From Lysinibacillus odysseyi (GTDB taxonomy: Bacteria > Bacillota > Bacilli > Bacillales_A > Planococcaceae): a stretch of 64,000 bases of DNA. The translations under genes and the position numbers were made by a program. This document shows, piece after piece, positions 43,028 to 51,353 of this stretch (position 1 is its first letter; each line of letters opens with the position of its first letter). The stretch covers positions 124,001 to 188,000 of the forward strand of contig JABUKB010000001.1 in assembly GCA_014595895.1 (NCBI GenBank), given 5' to 3'. The notes under the pieces are model-generated. The model did no database searches. It saw only the letters and a list, made by a program, of their open reading frames with translations, and had not been told where the DNA came from.

Positions 43028-44764
43028 TTATAGTTGGATATCCGCCATATACGGTTGTTGTCCGTGACGGAAGTACGTGAATAAATAACCAGGTTTCGGC
43101 ACGATTTTGCCTGTCTGTAAATCTGTATAAGAGATACTTGATGGGGTAATAAAACTATGCTTGAATAATTCTTTTTCGCTTACTTGCATGAGAGCAAATT
43201 CTTCGCCAACTATAGCCTGATTAGCCCGAATTGCTTGATAAATGCCTTTGCGTATGTCCTCATCGACAACCTCTTTCCACCATAGCTTGCGCGGGATAAA
43301 TTGTTGAGGTGCAAAGTAATCGATACGCATTAATGATTTTACAATATTTAAATCAATATATGGTAATGTCTCTAAAAAGTCCAGCAAACGTAAAAATAAA
43401 TCATCTAGCTGATGACCGATTCGACTCCATCCGCGCTCCTCCCAATATGTGCCGAAACTTTGGAAAAAGTCGAATGGCGTATCGAACGCCTCTGTTACTA
43501 AATATTCAATTGTACGGTCCATTCGGTGGTCGTTCCAGTATTTTTCGAGCACATCTTCTGCATGTTTGATACGCACAATATCATTGAATGGCAGTACATT
43601 ATTCGAGAAAATCTCATAAGGAGCTACATCTACGTAGGTGTAGCCATATTTTTTTGCCTCTAACCGCAAGCCTGTACCACGCAGTAGCTTCAAGAAGCCA
43701 AGTTGCAATTCCTCCGGGCGCATCTCGAATACATCGTTAAATGTTTTGCGGAATGAAGCATAGTCTTCCTCAGGTAATCCAGCGATCAAATCCAAGTGCT
43801 GGTCAATTTTGCCGCCTTCTTTTACCATCGTCACTGTACGCTTTAACTTTTCAAAGTTTTGGCGACGCTTCACTAAATCATTGGTTAAATCATTTGTTGA
43901 CTGCACACCGATTTCAAATCGGAATAGTCCTGCAGGCGCATGATCATTTAAAAATTGAATAACTTCCGGTCTCATAATGTCAGCAGTGATTTCAAACTGG
44001 AATACAACGCCTGGTTTATGCTCATCAATTAAAAATTGGAACATTTCCATCGCATAGCTGCGGGAAATATTAAAGGTACGATCGACAAACTTAATTGTTT
44101 TTGCGCCATTATTCATCAAGAAACGGATATCTTCTTTAATTTTTTCCCGATTAAAGTAACGTACACCGACTTCGATGCTTGATAAGCAAAACTGGCAACT
44201 AAACGGGCAGCCGCGGGATGTCTCGATATATTGAATGCGTTTCCCTAAATGCGGGATATCCTCTTCAAAGTGAAATGGGGAAGCGATTTCCCGTAAATCA
44301 ATTTTTGGTGGCTGAGCATGGATCTTTACTTTGTTATCGACCAAATAGCAAACACCGCGTACATCTTCCAGCGGTATGTCACCATTTAAATAATGCATGA
44401 GTTCTTTGAACGAAATTTCCCCTTCGCCCATTAAGATAAAGTCTACCTCTGGAATTTTACGAAGCCATTCATGCACATCATACGATACTTCCGGACCCCC
44501 TAAGACAATTGTTGTTTCAGGCAATACAGTTTTTAACATCCGTATGACTTTAATGGTTTCTTCGATATTCCAAATATAACAACTAAAACCGACAACGTTC
44601 GGCTTTTTCTGAAAAAGATCCGACACAATATTGAAAGCAGGATCTTTAATTGTATATTCTGCAAGTTCCGGATCGAAGTGCGGACGGGCATTGGCTTTTA
44701 AATAACGAATCGCCAAGTTTGTATGAATATACTTGGCATTTAGTGTAGCTAAAATAATGTTCAT
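43028..44764 (-). CDS. B12-binding-domain radical SAM protein
   Basis: This 578-residue protein has an N-terminal cobalamin-binding-like domain (residues 1-150, VLGGPEVSYD, ILMGEGEISF) and a radical SAM core with CxxxCxxC (SRGCPFSCQFCLSSIEV, near residue 185). A C-terminal DUF4080 extension follows. It uses a 4Fe-4S cluster and S-adenosylmethionine, and the family is related to cobalamin-dependent methyltransferases. The substrate is unknown; this is a widespread, uncharacterised group in Bacillales. The ATG follows AAGGAGAA. It is monocistronic. Confidence 0.92.
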   Translation of the reverse strand: MNIILATLNAKYIHTNLAIRYLKANARPHFDPELAEYTIKDPAFNIVSDLFQKKPNVVGFSCYIWNIEETIKVIRMLKTVLPETTIVLGGPEVSYDVHEWLRKIPEVDFILMGEGEISFKELMHYLNGDIPLEDVRGVCYLVDNKVKIHAQPPKIDLREIASPFHFEEDIPHLGKRIQYIETSRGCPFSCQFCLSSIEVGVRYFNREKIKEDIRFLMNNGAKTIKFVDRTFNISRSYAMEMFQFLIDEHKPGVVFQFEITADIMRPEVIQFLNDHAPAGLFRFEIGVQSTNDLTNDLVKRRQNFEKLKRTVTMVKEGGKIDQHLDLIAGLPEEDYASFRKTFNDVFEMRPEELQLGFLKLLRGTGLRLEAKKYGYTYVDVAPYEIFSNNVLPFNDIVRIKHAEDVLEKYWNDHRMDRTIEYLVTEAFDTPFDFFQSFGTYWEERGWSRIGHQLDDLFLRLLDFLETLPYIDLNIVKSLMRIDYFAPQQFIPRKLWWKEVVDEDIRKGIYQAIRANQAIVGEEFALMQVSEKELFKHSFITPSSISYTDLQTGKIVPKPGYLFTYFRHGQQPYMADIQL

Positions 44765-44970
44765 ATGTCATTCTCCTTCACTTACTTATTGTAACAGGGT
44801 AGCAGTGGTCGGACAATATAGGAAAAAGTACCCATTCAAAAAAACGTAAATTTATGGAATAATTTGAGAACGACACTCGCGTTTTTTGAACAATTCCGAA
44901 TCTTTTAGCATATAAAATTTCCATATTTCATAATATAGAGTAAACAAAGAGTATGAAGGGAGGAATAAAT

Positions 44971-46308
44971 ATGGGTGCTATTTCCGTGCTACCTAGAGAC
45001 ATACATCAGAAGCCTGTAATTATTATTTCAAAGTACAATGAGATCCTATATGCAAATGAATTAGCAAAAACAATGCTAGTAGAGAGAAATGATGAGGAAT
45101 ATCGACTTTCAGCTCTACAAGAATTCGAATTTACTGCATTTATTTGTCAAGTAAGGACCCAACATTATGCTGTGACCCATTTTTCCATTAACAATGAAAT
45201 CCATTTAGTAGAAGGATTCTATGACCCTTATCAAGAGACAGTGACTGTTTTTTTAAACCTTCATAAATGGGACAAGCCGATCGTAACTCAAAAAACAATC
45301 GACTCTTTAGATGTTGGTGTCATTGCTTATACAAATGATGGCGTCATTGTAAATGCAAACGCTAAAATTAAGCGTTTGCTCAGCAAACGTACGGATCAAA
45401 TTATTTTACAAAATATAAAAGATTTTAAAAAATATATTTTCTATAACGAAATAGAATGGAAACAATTGAATAAGCAATTGAGAGAACAGGGGAAAGGTTC
45501 AATAATTGTCAAAAAGAATACAGATGAAGAGCTATTTTTTAAATTGAAAATTCAATATAACAGCGAACAAGCATTATATTATATGAGTATTGTAGAGTAT
45601 ACAGAATGTATGCAACTGCGTTGTCAGTTACAAGAACAGCACCTGTTAAAAGAGATTGGCTTAATGAGTGCGTCAGTAGCGCATGAAATCCGCAATCCAT
45701 TAACCATTTTGAAGGGCTTTTCAGATTTGCTGAAAAATACAGCCATGCCGGAACAATTACCTTATTTTCATATAATGGATAAGGAATTTCATCGTCTTGA
45801 TGTTATTCTAACGGACTTGCTCTATTTATCGCGACCTAAACCTCAAATGCCTAAAGTAATAGATTTAGGAGAAGTGGTAAAAGAAGTAATTGAGCTAATG
45901 GCAATAGAGGCATCGCAACAAAATATTCTTTTGCAGCTGGAAGTAGCGGAAGAGCAGCCGTTCATGATGAAAGGCAGTGTAGTTCGGTTAAAACAGGTGC
46001 TAATGAATTTAGTGAAAAATGCTCTAGAGGCTATGGAGGAAGGTAAGATTACGATAAGCCTGCAGCAAGAAAAATCATGGATTCAACTAGCCATACAGGA
46101 TGAAGGTGTTGGTATGTCTGAAGAGATATGCCAGAGCATTTTCGAGCCATTTTTTACTACAAAAGAAAAAGGTACGGGCTTAGGCTTATCCTTAGTAAAA
46201 AAAATGATTGAGGAATGCAACGGAAGTATTGAAGTAGAAAGTTGTCCGAATATTGGTACTACCTTTTACATTGTTTTTCCTGGAATCGAAGTAGCGAACC
46301 CTATCTAA
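44971..46308 (+). CDS. Cytosolic PAS-containing sensor histidine kinase, phosphorelay type
   Basis: This 445-residue kinase lacks membrane helices. A PAS-like region near residues 105-205 (DVGVIAYTNDGVIVNANAKI) is followed by HisKA with LMSASVAHEIRNPLTILKGF and HATPase with NLVKNALEAM, DEGVGMSEE and FTTKEKGTGLGLSLV. The H-box again fits kinases that act on Spo0F, and no response regulator is adjacent. The start at 44971 has GGGAGG upstream. It sits directly before mhqR, the position held by kinD in B. subtilis, so positional orthology with kinD is likely, but KinD is a membrane kinase, so the sensor part differs. Confidence 0.9.
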   Translation: MGAISVLPRDIHQKPVIIISKYNEILYANELAKTMLVERNDEEYRLSALQEFEFTAFICQVRTQHYAVTHFSINNEIHLVEGFYDPYQETVTVFLNLHKWDKPIVTQKTIDSLDVGVIAYTNDGVIVNANAKIKRLLSKRTDQIILQNIKDFKKYIFYNEIEWKQLNKQLREQGKGSIIVKKNTDEELFFKLKIQYNSEQALYYMSIVEYTECMQLRCQLQEQHLLKEIGLMSASVAHEIRNPLTILKGFSDLLKNTAMPEQLPYFHIMDKEFHRLDVILTDLLYLSRPKPQMPKVIDLGEVVKEVIELMAIEASQQNILLQLEVAEEQPFMMKGSVVRLKQVLMNLVKNALEAMEEGKITISLQQEKSWIQLAIQDEGVGMSEEICQSIFEPFFTTKEKGTGLGLSLVKKMIEECNGSIEVESCPNIGTTFYIVFPGIEVANPI

Positions 46309-46311
46309 ATT

Positions 46312-46341
46312 TTGACAAACCTTTTTTAACATCGCTATAAT
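46312..46341 (+). promoter_or_regulatory. Promoter of mhqR
   Basis: TTGACA (46312-46317), 18 bases, TATAAT (46336-46341). No copy of the ATCTnGA-TTC-AGAT operator lies between it and the start codon, so autoregulation is not obvious. Confidence 0.75.
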
Positions 46342-46378
46342 ATCATGTATAACATAAAAGAAAAGGATTTTTTCATCC

Positions 46379-46825
46379 ATGACAACAGAAGATGTAAAAC
46401 AATCATTGAAGTTATTTATTGTACTGTCGCGTGCACAAAAGGCAATCAATGAAACGACAAATCAATTTTTCCAGCAAAACGGCTTAAATCCGACAGAGTT
46501 TGCTGTACTAGAATTGCTTTACCATAAAGGTCGTCAGCCGTTACAGCAAATCGGCAATAAAATATTATTAGCGAGTGGATCTATTACCTATGTAGTGGAC
46601 AAACTTGAAAAAAGAGGCTATTTAAACCGTATATCCTGTGCAACGGACCGCCGTGTAACCTATGCAGAGGTTTCGGAGAAAGGCGCAGCCTTTATGGCGG
46701 AAATTTTTCCGAAACATGAACAACAGCTCCATGAAATGATGAGCGTATTGTCTCCTGAGGAAAAAGAGCAATTGATTGAACTGGTAAAAAAACTTGGTTT
46801 ATCCATTAAAGATTTGTCATATTAA
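46379..46825 (+). CDS. mhqR: MhqR, MarR-type repressor of quinone-detoxification genes
   Basis: This 148-residue MarR protein includes SLKLFIVLSRAQKAINE, LNPTEFAVLELLYHKGRQ, PLQQIGNKILLASGSITYVV and the wing RISCATDRRVTYAEVSEKG. These blocks agree with what I recall of B. subtilis MhqR (YkvE). MhqR represses azoR1, mhqNOP and mhqED and is released by quinones. Its neighbour on the left is a sporulation-type kinase, as in the B. subtilis kinD-mhqR pair. The matching operators are found 44 kb away at 2320-2391. The protein has a single Cys (RISCATDR). Confidence 0.88.
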   Translation: MTTEDVKQSLKLFIVLSRAQKAINETTNQFFQQNGLNPTEFAVLELLYHKGRQPLQQIGNKILLASGSITYVVDKLEKRGYLNRISCATDRRVTYAEVSEKGAAFMAEIFPKHEQQLHEMMSVLSPEEKEQLIELVKKLGLSIKDLSY

Positions 46826-46830
46826 CATGC

Positions 46831-46875
46831 AAAAAAGTGTAGGAGAAGTCTTTCAGGACTTTTCCTACACTTTTT
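46831..46875. terminator. Bidirectional terminator between mhqR and the lipoprotein gene
   Basis: AAAAAAGTGTAGGA pairs with TCCTACACTTTTT; both ends carry T-runs. Confidence 0.92.
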
Positions 46876-46888
46876 GCGCGTTTTGGCA

Positions 46889-47584
46889 TTAACGAATAGA
46901 GAAGCCAATATTTAATAGTGTATCTGTCAATGCAGCCTCTTTTGTATCAAAGATTGTCAGTTCAACAAGTTTTTCCGACTTTTCAAATACAATATTTAGT
47001 GTTTGCAAGTCGTCTTCCCTATGCACAACTTTATAGCCTGTGGCATTTAAAATATCTGCATGCTTGGCCAGCAGTTCAGCCGATGAAATGGTTTCGAATA
47101 TTCCATCCGGGGCAGTAGCTGCAGCCGTTTCTTTTGTAGATTGTGCTAATTCTTCATATGTTGTCTCTTCTTTTGTCATTGTTTTTACACGCATCCAAAT
47201 TTGATCGTTGGCATCATAAGTAATCATATCTCTCCCAGGTTCCTCTGCCATTAAAGAAAATCCATCCTGCAGAATTACTTCATAGTCTTGTTCAGGGCTG
47301 GTTGTATAAGTTGCAGTTGCTGCGGCAGTTTTAGAAGACTGTAATGATGCTGCGGCTGTACTAGCCTCTTTTGCAGGTTCTGTTGTTTGCATTTCAGCTT
47401 TTTTCTCAACCTCGTTTATAGCTGCGTCATTTTCACTCGTTGCTTCGGTTTGAGTCTCAGCTTGTTCTATAGAATTGCTTTCAGTTGTTTTCCCTTCAAC
47501 TGGAATGGCATCTTCTGTTGTACCGCATGCTGCTAATAATAGAGCAGATAGAGCAGATGCTATTAAAAGTGAGTATTTTTTCAT
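46889..47584 (-). CDS. Lipoprotein of unknown function
   Basis: This 231-residue protein begins MKKYSLLIASALSALLLAAC, where the lipobox is LLAAC. It continues with a low-complexity T/E/A-rich linker (about residues 25-90), then a globular domain with DYEVILQDGFSLMAEEPGRD. It is probably anchored on the outer face of the membrane. I do not recognise the family. AAGGAGG precedes the ATG. No informative partner lies nearby. Confidence 0.8.
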   Translation of the reverse strand: MKKYSLLIASALSALLLAACGTTEDAIPVEGKTTESNSIEQAETQTEATSENDAAINEVEKKAEMQTTEPAKEASTAAASLQSSKTAAATATYTTSPEQDYEVILQDGFSLMAEEPGRDMITYDANDQIWMRVKTMTKEETTYEELAQSTKETAAATAPDGIFETISSAELLAKHADILNATGYKVVHREDDLQTLNIVFEKSEKLVELTIFDTKEAALTDTLLNIGFSIR

Positions 47585-47643
47585 CTAAATTCCTCCTTAT
47601 TCCGATATAGACGACAAGACCATCTATTGGTTTCTAATTTCAT

Positions 47644-47668
47644 CCCGCATTAACGGTAGTAATTTATT
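47644..47668. repeat. Dispersed repeat, copy D
   Basis: CCCGCATTAACGGTAGTAAT with TTATT following, the complement of the ATTACTACC-GTTAATGCG motif. It reads from the CPBP gene stop codon outward. It lacks one central base compared with other copies. Confidence 0.68.
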
Positions 47669-48278
47669 ATTGGAACGGTAAAATGATAAATAGCAACAAA
47701 ATAAATATAAGATGCGCTACAATGATGAGGGGCATACTTTTTTTCCATTCATACAGGGCACCAAAGATGATGCCTACAATCAGTGCCGCTATAGCTCCCA
47801 TGATAAATCCAACAATTAAAAATGACAGGGAGAATAAACAAGATGCCACTAAAACAGCCATATTAGTGGAAAGAAAATGCTTTAGTTGTTGCTGTACGTA
47901 GCCACGCCAAAAAACCTCTTCACCAATAGCAACAATAAAAATAAGAATTAAGTAATGCCAAATGTTTGTTGGACCATAGGTTGCCAAAAACTTTGAAATC
48001 TCTTTTGATGCAGAGGCATCGATATAAGGTAAAATAATATAGCCAAGTCGAATCAGGGCATATGTTAGACTACCAAAACCTATTCCGTATAAAAGAAATT
48101 GCCATGTCGGCATACTGTCTTCAAATTTAGAGAAAACCAATGCGGTTGCTGTCCCAACCAATAAGATAAATGCATATAAGTACCAAAAAATAGCATCTTC
48201 CTTAAATGTATAGACAAGCATAGTATAAGTAAACAACAATGAAAGAAGGAGCACAATAGTCAGTTTTTGTTTTTGCAT
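47667..48278 (-). CDS. CPBP family intramembrane metalloprotease
   Basis: This 203-residue protein has about six membrane helices and the CPBP motif EEVFWRGYVQQQLKHFL (EExxxR, about residue 118). A later conserved segment, LIVGIIFGALYEWKKS, replaces the usual FxxxH. Type II CAAX protease family members cleave membrane peptides or act in immunity or sortase-linked roles. A clear second His motif (HLIFIL) is near the C-terminus. I use the ATG at 48278, with GGAGG upstream. Substrate unknown. Confidence 0.85.
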   Translation of the reverse strand: MQKQKLTIVLLLSLLFTYTMLVYTFKEDAIFWYLYAFILLVGTATALVFSKFEDSMPTWQFLLYGIGFGSLTYALIRLGYIILPYIDASASKEISKFLATYGPTNIWHYLILIFIVAIGEEVFWRGYVQQQLKHFLSTNMAVLVASCLFSLSFLIVGFIMGAIAALIVGIIFGALYEWKKSMPLIIVAHLIFILLLFIILPFQ

Positions 48279-48308
48279 AGTGTCTATTACCTCCAGACAA
48301 CAGTGTAA

Positions 48309-48350
48309 CAAAAAAACACTCCTTCATCATCTATTAGATTTGAAGGAGTG
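48309..48350 (-). terminator. Terminator of the ykvS-like gene
   Basis: On the minus strand CACTCCTTCA pairs with TGAAGGAGTG, followed by TTTTTTT. Confidence 0.9.
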
Positions 48351-48356
48351 TGGAAT

Positions 48357-48545
48357 TTACCCATCTTTTCGCTCTAAAATTTTATAACGTTTATGATTAA
48401 TTACTGTTTTTTCTTCTATTTCTAGTTCATTGAAATTTTCCATGATTGTTAAATTGACAATAACGGAATTTTCATTTACTTTTTCAACTAGACCGTGCAA
48501 TCCATCTTTAAATTCGACAATACTTCCTACTTCAGCTATTTTCAC
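48357..48545 (-). CDS. DUF2187 family protein (YkvS-like)
   Basis: This 62-residue protein has VGSIVEFKDGLHGLVEKVNE and NSVIVNLTIMENF, a KOW-like small beta protein similar to B. subtilis YkvS. The function is unknown. GGAGCTG lies ahead of the ATG on the minus strand. Its place near mhqR and the Spo0E-like gene agrees with the ykv neighbourhood. Confidence 0.8.
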   Translation of the reverse strand: MKIAEVGSIVEFKDGLHGLVEKVNENSVIVNLTIMENFNELEIEEKTVINHKRYKILERKDG

Positions 48546-48651
48546 AGGCAGTCAGCTCCTTCATCGACTAATACTTAACAGTTTGCAACAAATTGCGAAA
48601 AAGGTAAAGAGTTTTTTGACAATTAATTTAATTTCGAAAAGAGGTCATAAT

Positions 48652-48840
48652 ATGGAGAAATATGAACACATTTTAAATCAATTACGTCATCGGCAAATAA
48701 AGCAAGTCGAAATAGCGAAGGGAGAATATTTGGCATTTCGACAAGTGCTCGTAAAAGATCCTCAATTCAAGCATTTTCGAGGTGAGGCAAAACAAGGCGG
48801 CAATGTAGTTTATACCTTTTTAGAACAACCAAGAACATGA
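48652..48840 (+). CDS. Small basic protein of unknown function
   Basis: This 62-residue frame begins MEKYEHILNQLRHRQIKQVE with AAGAGGT upstream. It is helical and basic at the N-terminus and ends FRGEAKQGGNVVYTFLEQPR. I do not recognise it; the C-terminal GGNVVYTF looks beta-strand like. It is divergent from the ykvS-like gene and precedes the Spo0E-like gene. The ribosome site and clean stop support a real gene. Confidence 0.6.
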   Translation: MEKYEHILNQLRHRQIKQVEIAKGEYLAFRQVLVKDPQFKHFRGEAKQGGNVVYTFLEQPRT

Positions 48841-48896
48841 CATCAAATATTTCCCATATGTAGAAATTTATCGTATAATAGGAGGAAACAAACCGC

Positions 48897-49103
48897 TTGG
48901 GGGCGCTTAACGTGAATTTATTACTAGAACTCGAACAAACACGTGCACTCATGATTCATTCAGGAATGAAATATGGTTTCCAACATGAAAATACACTACT
49001 TCTAAGCAAAAAACTAGATGCGCTTATGAATGAATATGAATTAAGAAGAATGGATGAAAGGGTTAGGGAGAAACATAAAAAGAATTTTATAAATATTTTT
49101 TAA
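48897..49103 (+). CDS. Spo0E-like sporulation regulatory protein
   Basis: This 68-residue protein has LELEQTRALMIHSGMKYGFQ followed by TLLLSKKLDALMNEYEL. It fits the Spo0E family signature (SxxLD; here SKKLD), a two-helix aspartyl phosphatase that dephosphorylates Spo0A~P. The start is uncertain. A TTG at 48897 has AGGAGG 11 bases upstream; a GTG at 48912 has no good site and gives 63 residues. In B. subtilis spo0E lies two genes from kinD, so this location near the kinase and mhqR is in keeping with the ykv region. Confidence 0.8.
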   Translation: MGALNVNLLLELEQTRALMIHSGMKYGFQHENTLLLSKKLDALMNEYELRRMDERVREKHKKNFINIF

Positions 49104-49173
49104 AATGAAGTTTAAATTTAGGATAATTGGGAATATTATATTTGAACACAGCAACATTCTCATTTCCCCCTTT

Positions 49174-49210
49174 AGAGCAGTGGCTATTATAGCAACTGCT
49201 CTCTTTTTTA
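49174..49210 (+). terminator. Terminator after the Spo0E-like gene
   Basis: AGAGCAGTGGCT pairs with AGCAACTGCTCT and is followed by a T-run. Confidence 0.9.
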
Positions 49211-49271
49211 TTTTTGCATATTATTTCTCCTGGATTTTTTGATACACTGAAAGAAAAGGGAGATGAGATAG

Positions 49272-50138
49272 ATGAAAAACATCGCATTTATTGGTACGGG
49301 TGTAATGGGAGCTTCTATTGTCAAGCATTTAATGAAGGCAGGCTATACAATAACTGTTTATACGCGTACAAAAAGTAAAGCACAACCGCTACTAGATGCA
49401 GGCGCTCATTGGGCACAAACTCCAGCGGATGCGAGTGTCGGGCAAGATATTATTTTTTCGATGGTAGGTTACCCGCAAGATGTACGTGAAGTTTATTTAG
49501 GAGAGCAGGGAATTTTGCAGACAGCAAAAGTTGGGAGCATTGTCGTAGATATGACGACATCTGAGCCAAGCCTGGCAAAAGAAATTAATGAAGCTGCTTC
49601 TATAAAAGGCATATATAGTTTAGATGCTCCAGTGTCTGGTGGAGATATTGGGGCTCAAAATGGCACATTGTCCATTATGGTTGGTGGCGATCGGCAAATC
49701 TTTGAAAAAGTACAGCCGGTTTTGGAAATCTTCGGGCAAAATATTGTCTACCACGGGGAAGCCGGGGCGGGCCAACATGCCAAAATGTGCAACCAAATTG
49801 TTATTGCTTCGGGGATGATTGGCATTTGCGAGTCGATGGCATACGGCTTACAAGCTGGTCTATCGATGGAAGATGTTCTGAAATCAATCACGACAGGAGC
49901 TGCCGGTTCGTGGGCGTTATCGAATTTAGCGCCGCGCATGCTGCAAGATGATTTACAGCCCGGTTTTTATATTAAACATATTATAAAAGATTTAAAAATT
50001 GCATTAGAAGAAGCAGAGCGCATGAATCTGCAATTGCCAGGTTTGCAGCTGGCCAAAAATATGTACGAGCTACTGCAGACACGAGGCTATGGGGAGAAAG
50101 GTACACAGGCATTAATCAAATATTATACGGAGCAATAA
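49272..50138 (+). CDS. NAD(P)-dependent 3-hydroxyisobutyrate dehydrogenase family (YkwC-like)
   Basis: This 288-residue protein starts with IAFIGTGVMGASIVKHLMKA, a dinucleotide GxGxxG motif. It has DAPVSGGDIGAQNGTLSIMV (substrate-binding) and KMCNQIVIASGMIGICES with the catalytic Lys (GAGQHAKMCNQ). The beta-hydroxyacid dehydrogenase family includes 3-hydroxyisobutyrate dehydrogenase, tartronate semialdehyde reductase and glyoxylate reductase, so the exact substrate is uncertain. B. subtilis YkwC is the positional match. AAAGGGAGATG precedes the ATG. Its stop codon forms part of a dispersed repeat. Confidence 0.92.
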   Translation: MKNIAFIGTGVMGASIVKHLMKAGYTITVYTRTKSKAQPLLDAGAHWAQTPADASVGQDIIFSMVGYPQDVREVYLGEQGILQTAKVGSIVVDMTTSEPSLAKEINEAASIKGIYSLDAPVSGGDIGAQNGTLSIMVGGDRQIFEKVQPVLEIFGQNIVYHGEAGAGQHAKMCNQIVIASGMIGICESMAYGLQAGLSMEDVLKSITTGAAGSWALSNLAPRMLQDDLQPGFYIKHIIKDLKIALEEAERMNLQLPGLQLAKNMYELLQTRGYGEKGTQALIKYYTEQ

Positions 50139-50158
50139 ATTACTACCGGTTAATACGG
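50135..50158. repeat. Dispersed repeat, copy E
   Basis: AATAAATTACTACCGGTTAA and the following TACG begin at the stop codon of the ykwC-like gene. It is the same motif as copies C and D, in the same orientation relative to its gene. Confidence 0.7.
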
Positions 50159-50296
50159 GATAAATGTCTGCGATTTGTGAATTTTAGTGAAAAATATAAG
50201 GTATTTTTCACTAAAATAACAAGATTGCTATTTCTGTGAATAGGTAAGCCTGTGATACAATGAGACTATGGAAGTAATGGAAAGGGCGGATATATT

Positions 50297-51205
50297 TTGC
50301 AAAAAGAAAACAAAGGGATTTTGTTGGAAAGTGGCACAAATGAGCTTGAAATCGTAGAGTTTGAGGTAGCTAACAATAAGTTTGGGATCAATGTGATTAA
50401 GGTAAAAGAAATTATTCAACCGATGAATGTTACATTTATACCGCATGTCCATCCTCATGTGGAAGGAATTATACAGTTGCGCGGCGAGGTATTGCCGGTG
50501 GTGGACATGCTTAAAGTGCTGGGTATTTCAGGTGTTGAGCGAAACCCGCAACAAAAATATATCGTTGCAGAATTCAATAAGCAACGTGTGGTATTCCATG
50601 TAGATAATGTGACACAAATTCATCGTATTTCATGGGATCAAATTGAAAAGCCTTCTGATATGTATCAAGGTGGAGCTTCCCAAGTGATTGGCGTTATTAA
50701 ATATAATAGCGATATGATTTTACTGCTTGATTTTGAACGTATTATGGTAGATATTAATCCGGATTCTAGTATTAGCGTAGAATCAGTGAAAAAATTAGGG
50801 AAGCGTGAGCGTTCGGAAAAGAAAATCATCATTGCAGAAGACTCACCATTACTGCGTAAATTATTGTTTGATACGATGCAGGAAGCAGGGTATATGAATG
50901 TGGACTTCTTTGAAAATGGACGAGATGCCTATGATTATCTTGAAACATTAGTAAAAGCAGATAAAGATATTAAAAAGCATGTGCAGCTTGTCGTTACGGA
51001 TATTGAAATGCCGCAAATGGACGGGCACCATTTAACAAAGAAAATAAAAACGCACCCAGATTTGAGAGAGTTACCGGTTATTATTTTCTCAAGCTTAATA
51101 ACAGATGACCTTCGCCATAAAGGGGAAGAAGTAGGGGCGGATGGCCAAATTTCAAAACCGGAAATTGCAGAGCTTATTTTACGAGTAGATCAATTAATCG
51201 TTTAA
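50297..51205 (+). CDS. cheV: CheV, CheW-receiver chemotaxis coupling protein
   Basis: This 302-residue protein has an N-terminal CheW domain (residues 12-160, with IQLRGEVLPVVDMLKVLGIS) and a C-terminal receiver domain (about 175-300, KIIIAEDSPLLRKLLFDTMQ, phosphoacceptor Asp in VVTDIEMPQMDG, Lys in ISKPE). CheV couples receptors to CheA and adapts the response after phosphorylation. It starts at a TTG with GGGCGG upstream. Its position next to the ykwC-like gene is near that of B. subtilis cheV. It implies a motile cell, though no other chemotaxis gene is here. Confidence 0.95.
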   Translation: MQKENKGILLESGTNELEIVEFEVANNKFGINVIKVKEIIQPMNVTFIPHVHPHVEGIIQLRGEVLPVVDMLKVLGISGVERNPQQKYIVAEFNKQRVVFHVDNVTQIHRISWDQIEKPSDMYQGGASQVIGVIKYNSDMILLLDFERIMVDINPDSSISVESVKKLGKRERSEKKIIIAEDSPLLRKLLFDTMQEAGYMNVDFFENGRDAYDYLETLVKADKDIKKHVQLVVTDIEMPQMDGHHLTKKIKTHPDLRELPVIIFSSLITDDLRHKGEEVGADGQISKPEIAELILRVDQLIV

Positions 51206-51232
51206 GATACTCACATAAATATAAAAGAATAG

Positions 51233-51272
51233 AAAAAAGTCGGGTGCATTTAAAAGTACGCCGACTTTTTTT
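51233..51272 (+). terminator. Terminator after cheV
   Basis: AAAAAAGTCGG pairs with CCGACTTTTTT, with an internal bulge. Confidence 0.85.
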
Positions 51273-51353
51273 ACAATAATTTACACTAAAAATAGGGTCA
51301 ATGCGATATTCTATAAAAGTGTGCAGATTTTTTAGGTAGAAAGAAGTGAACTG

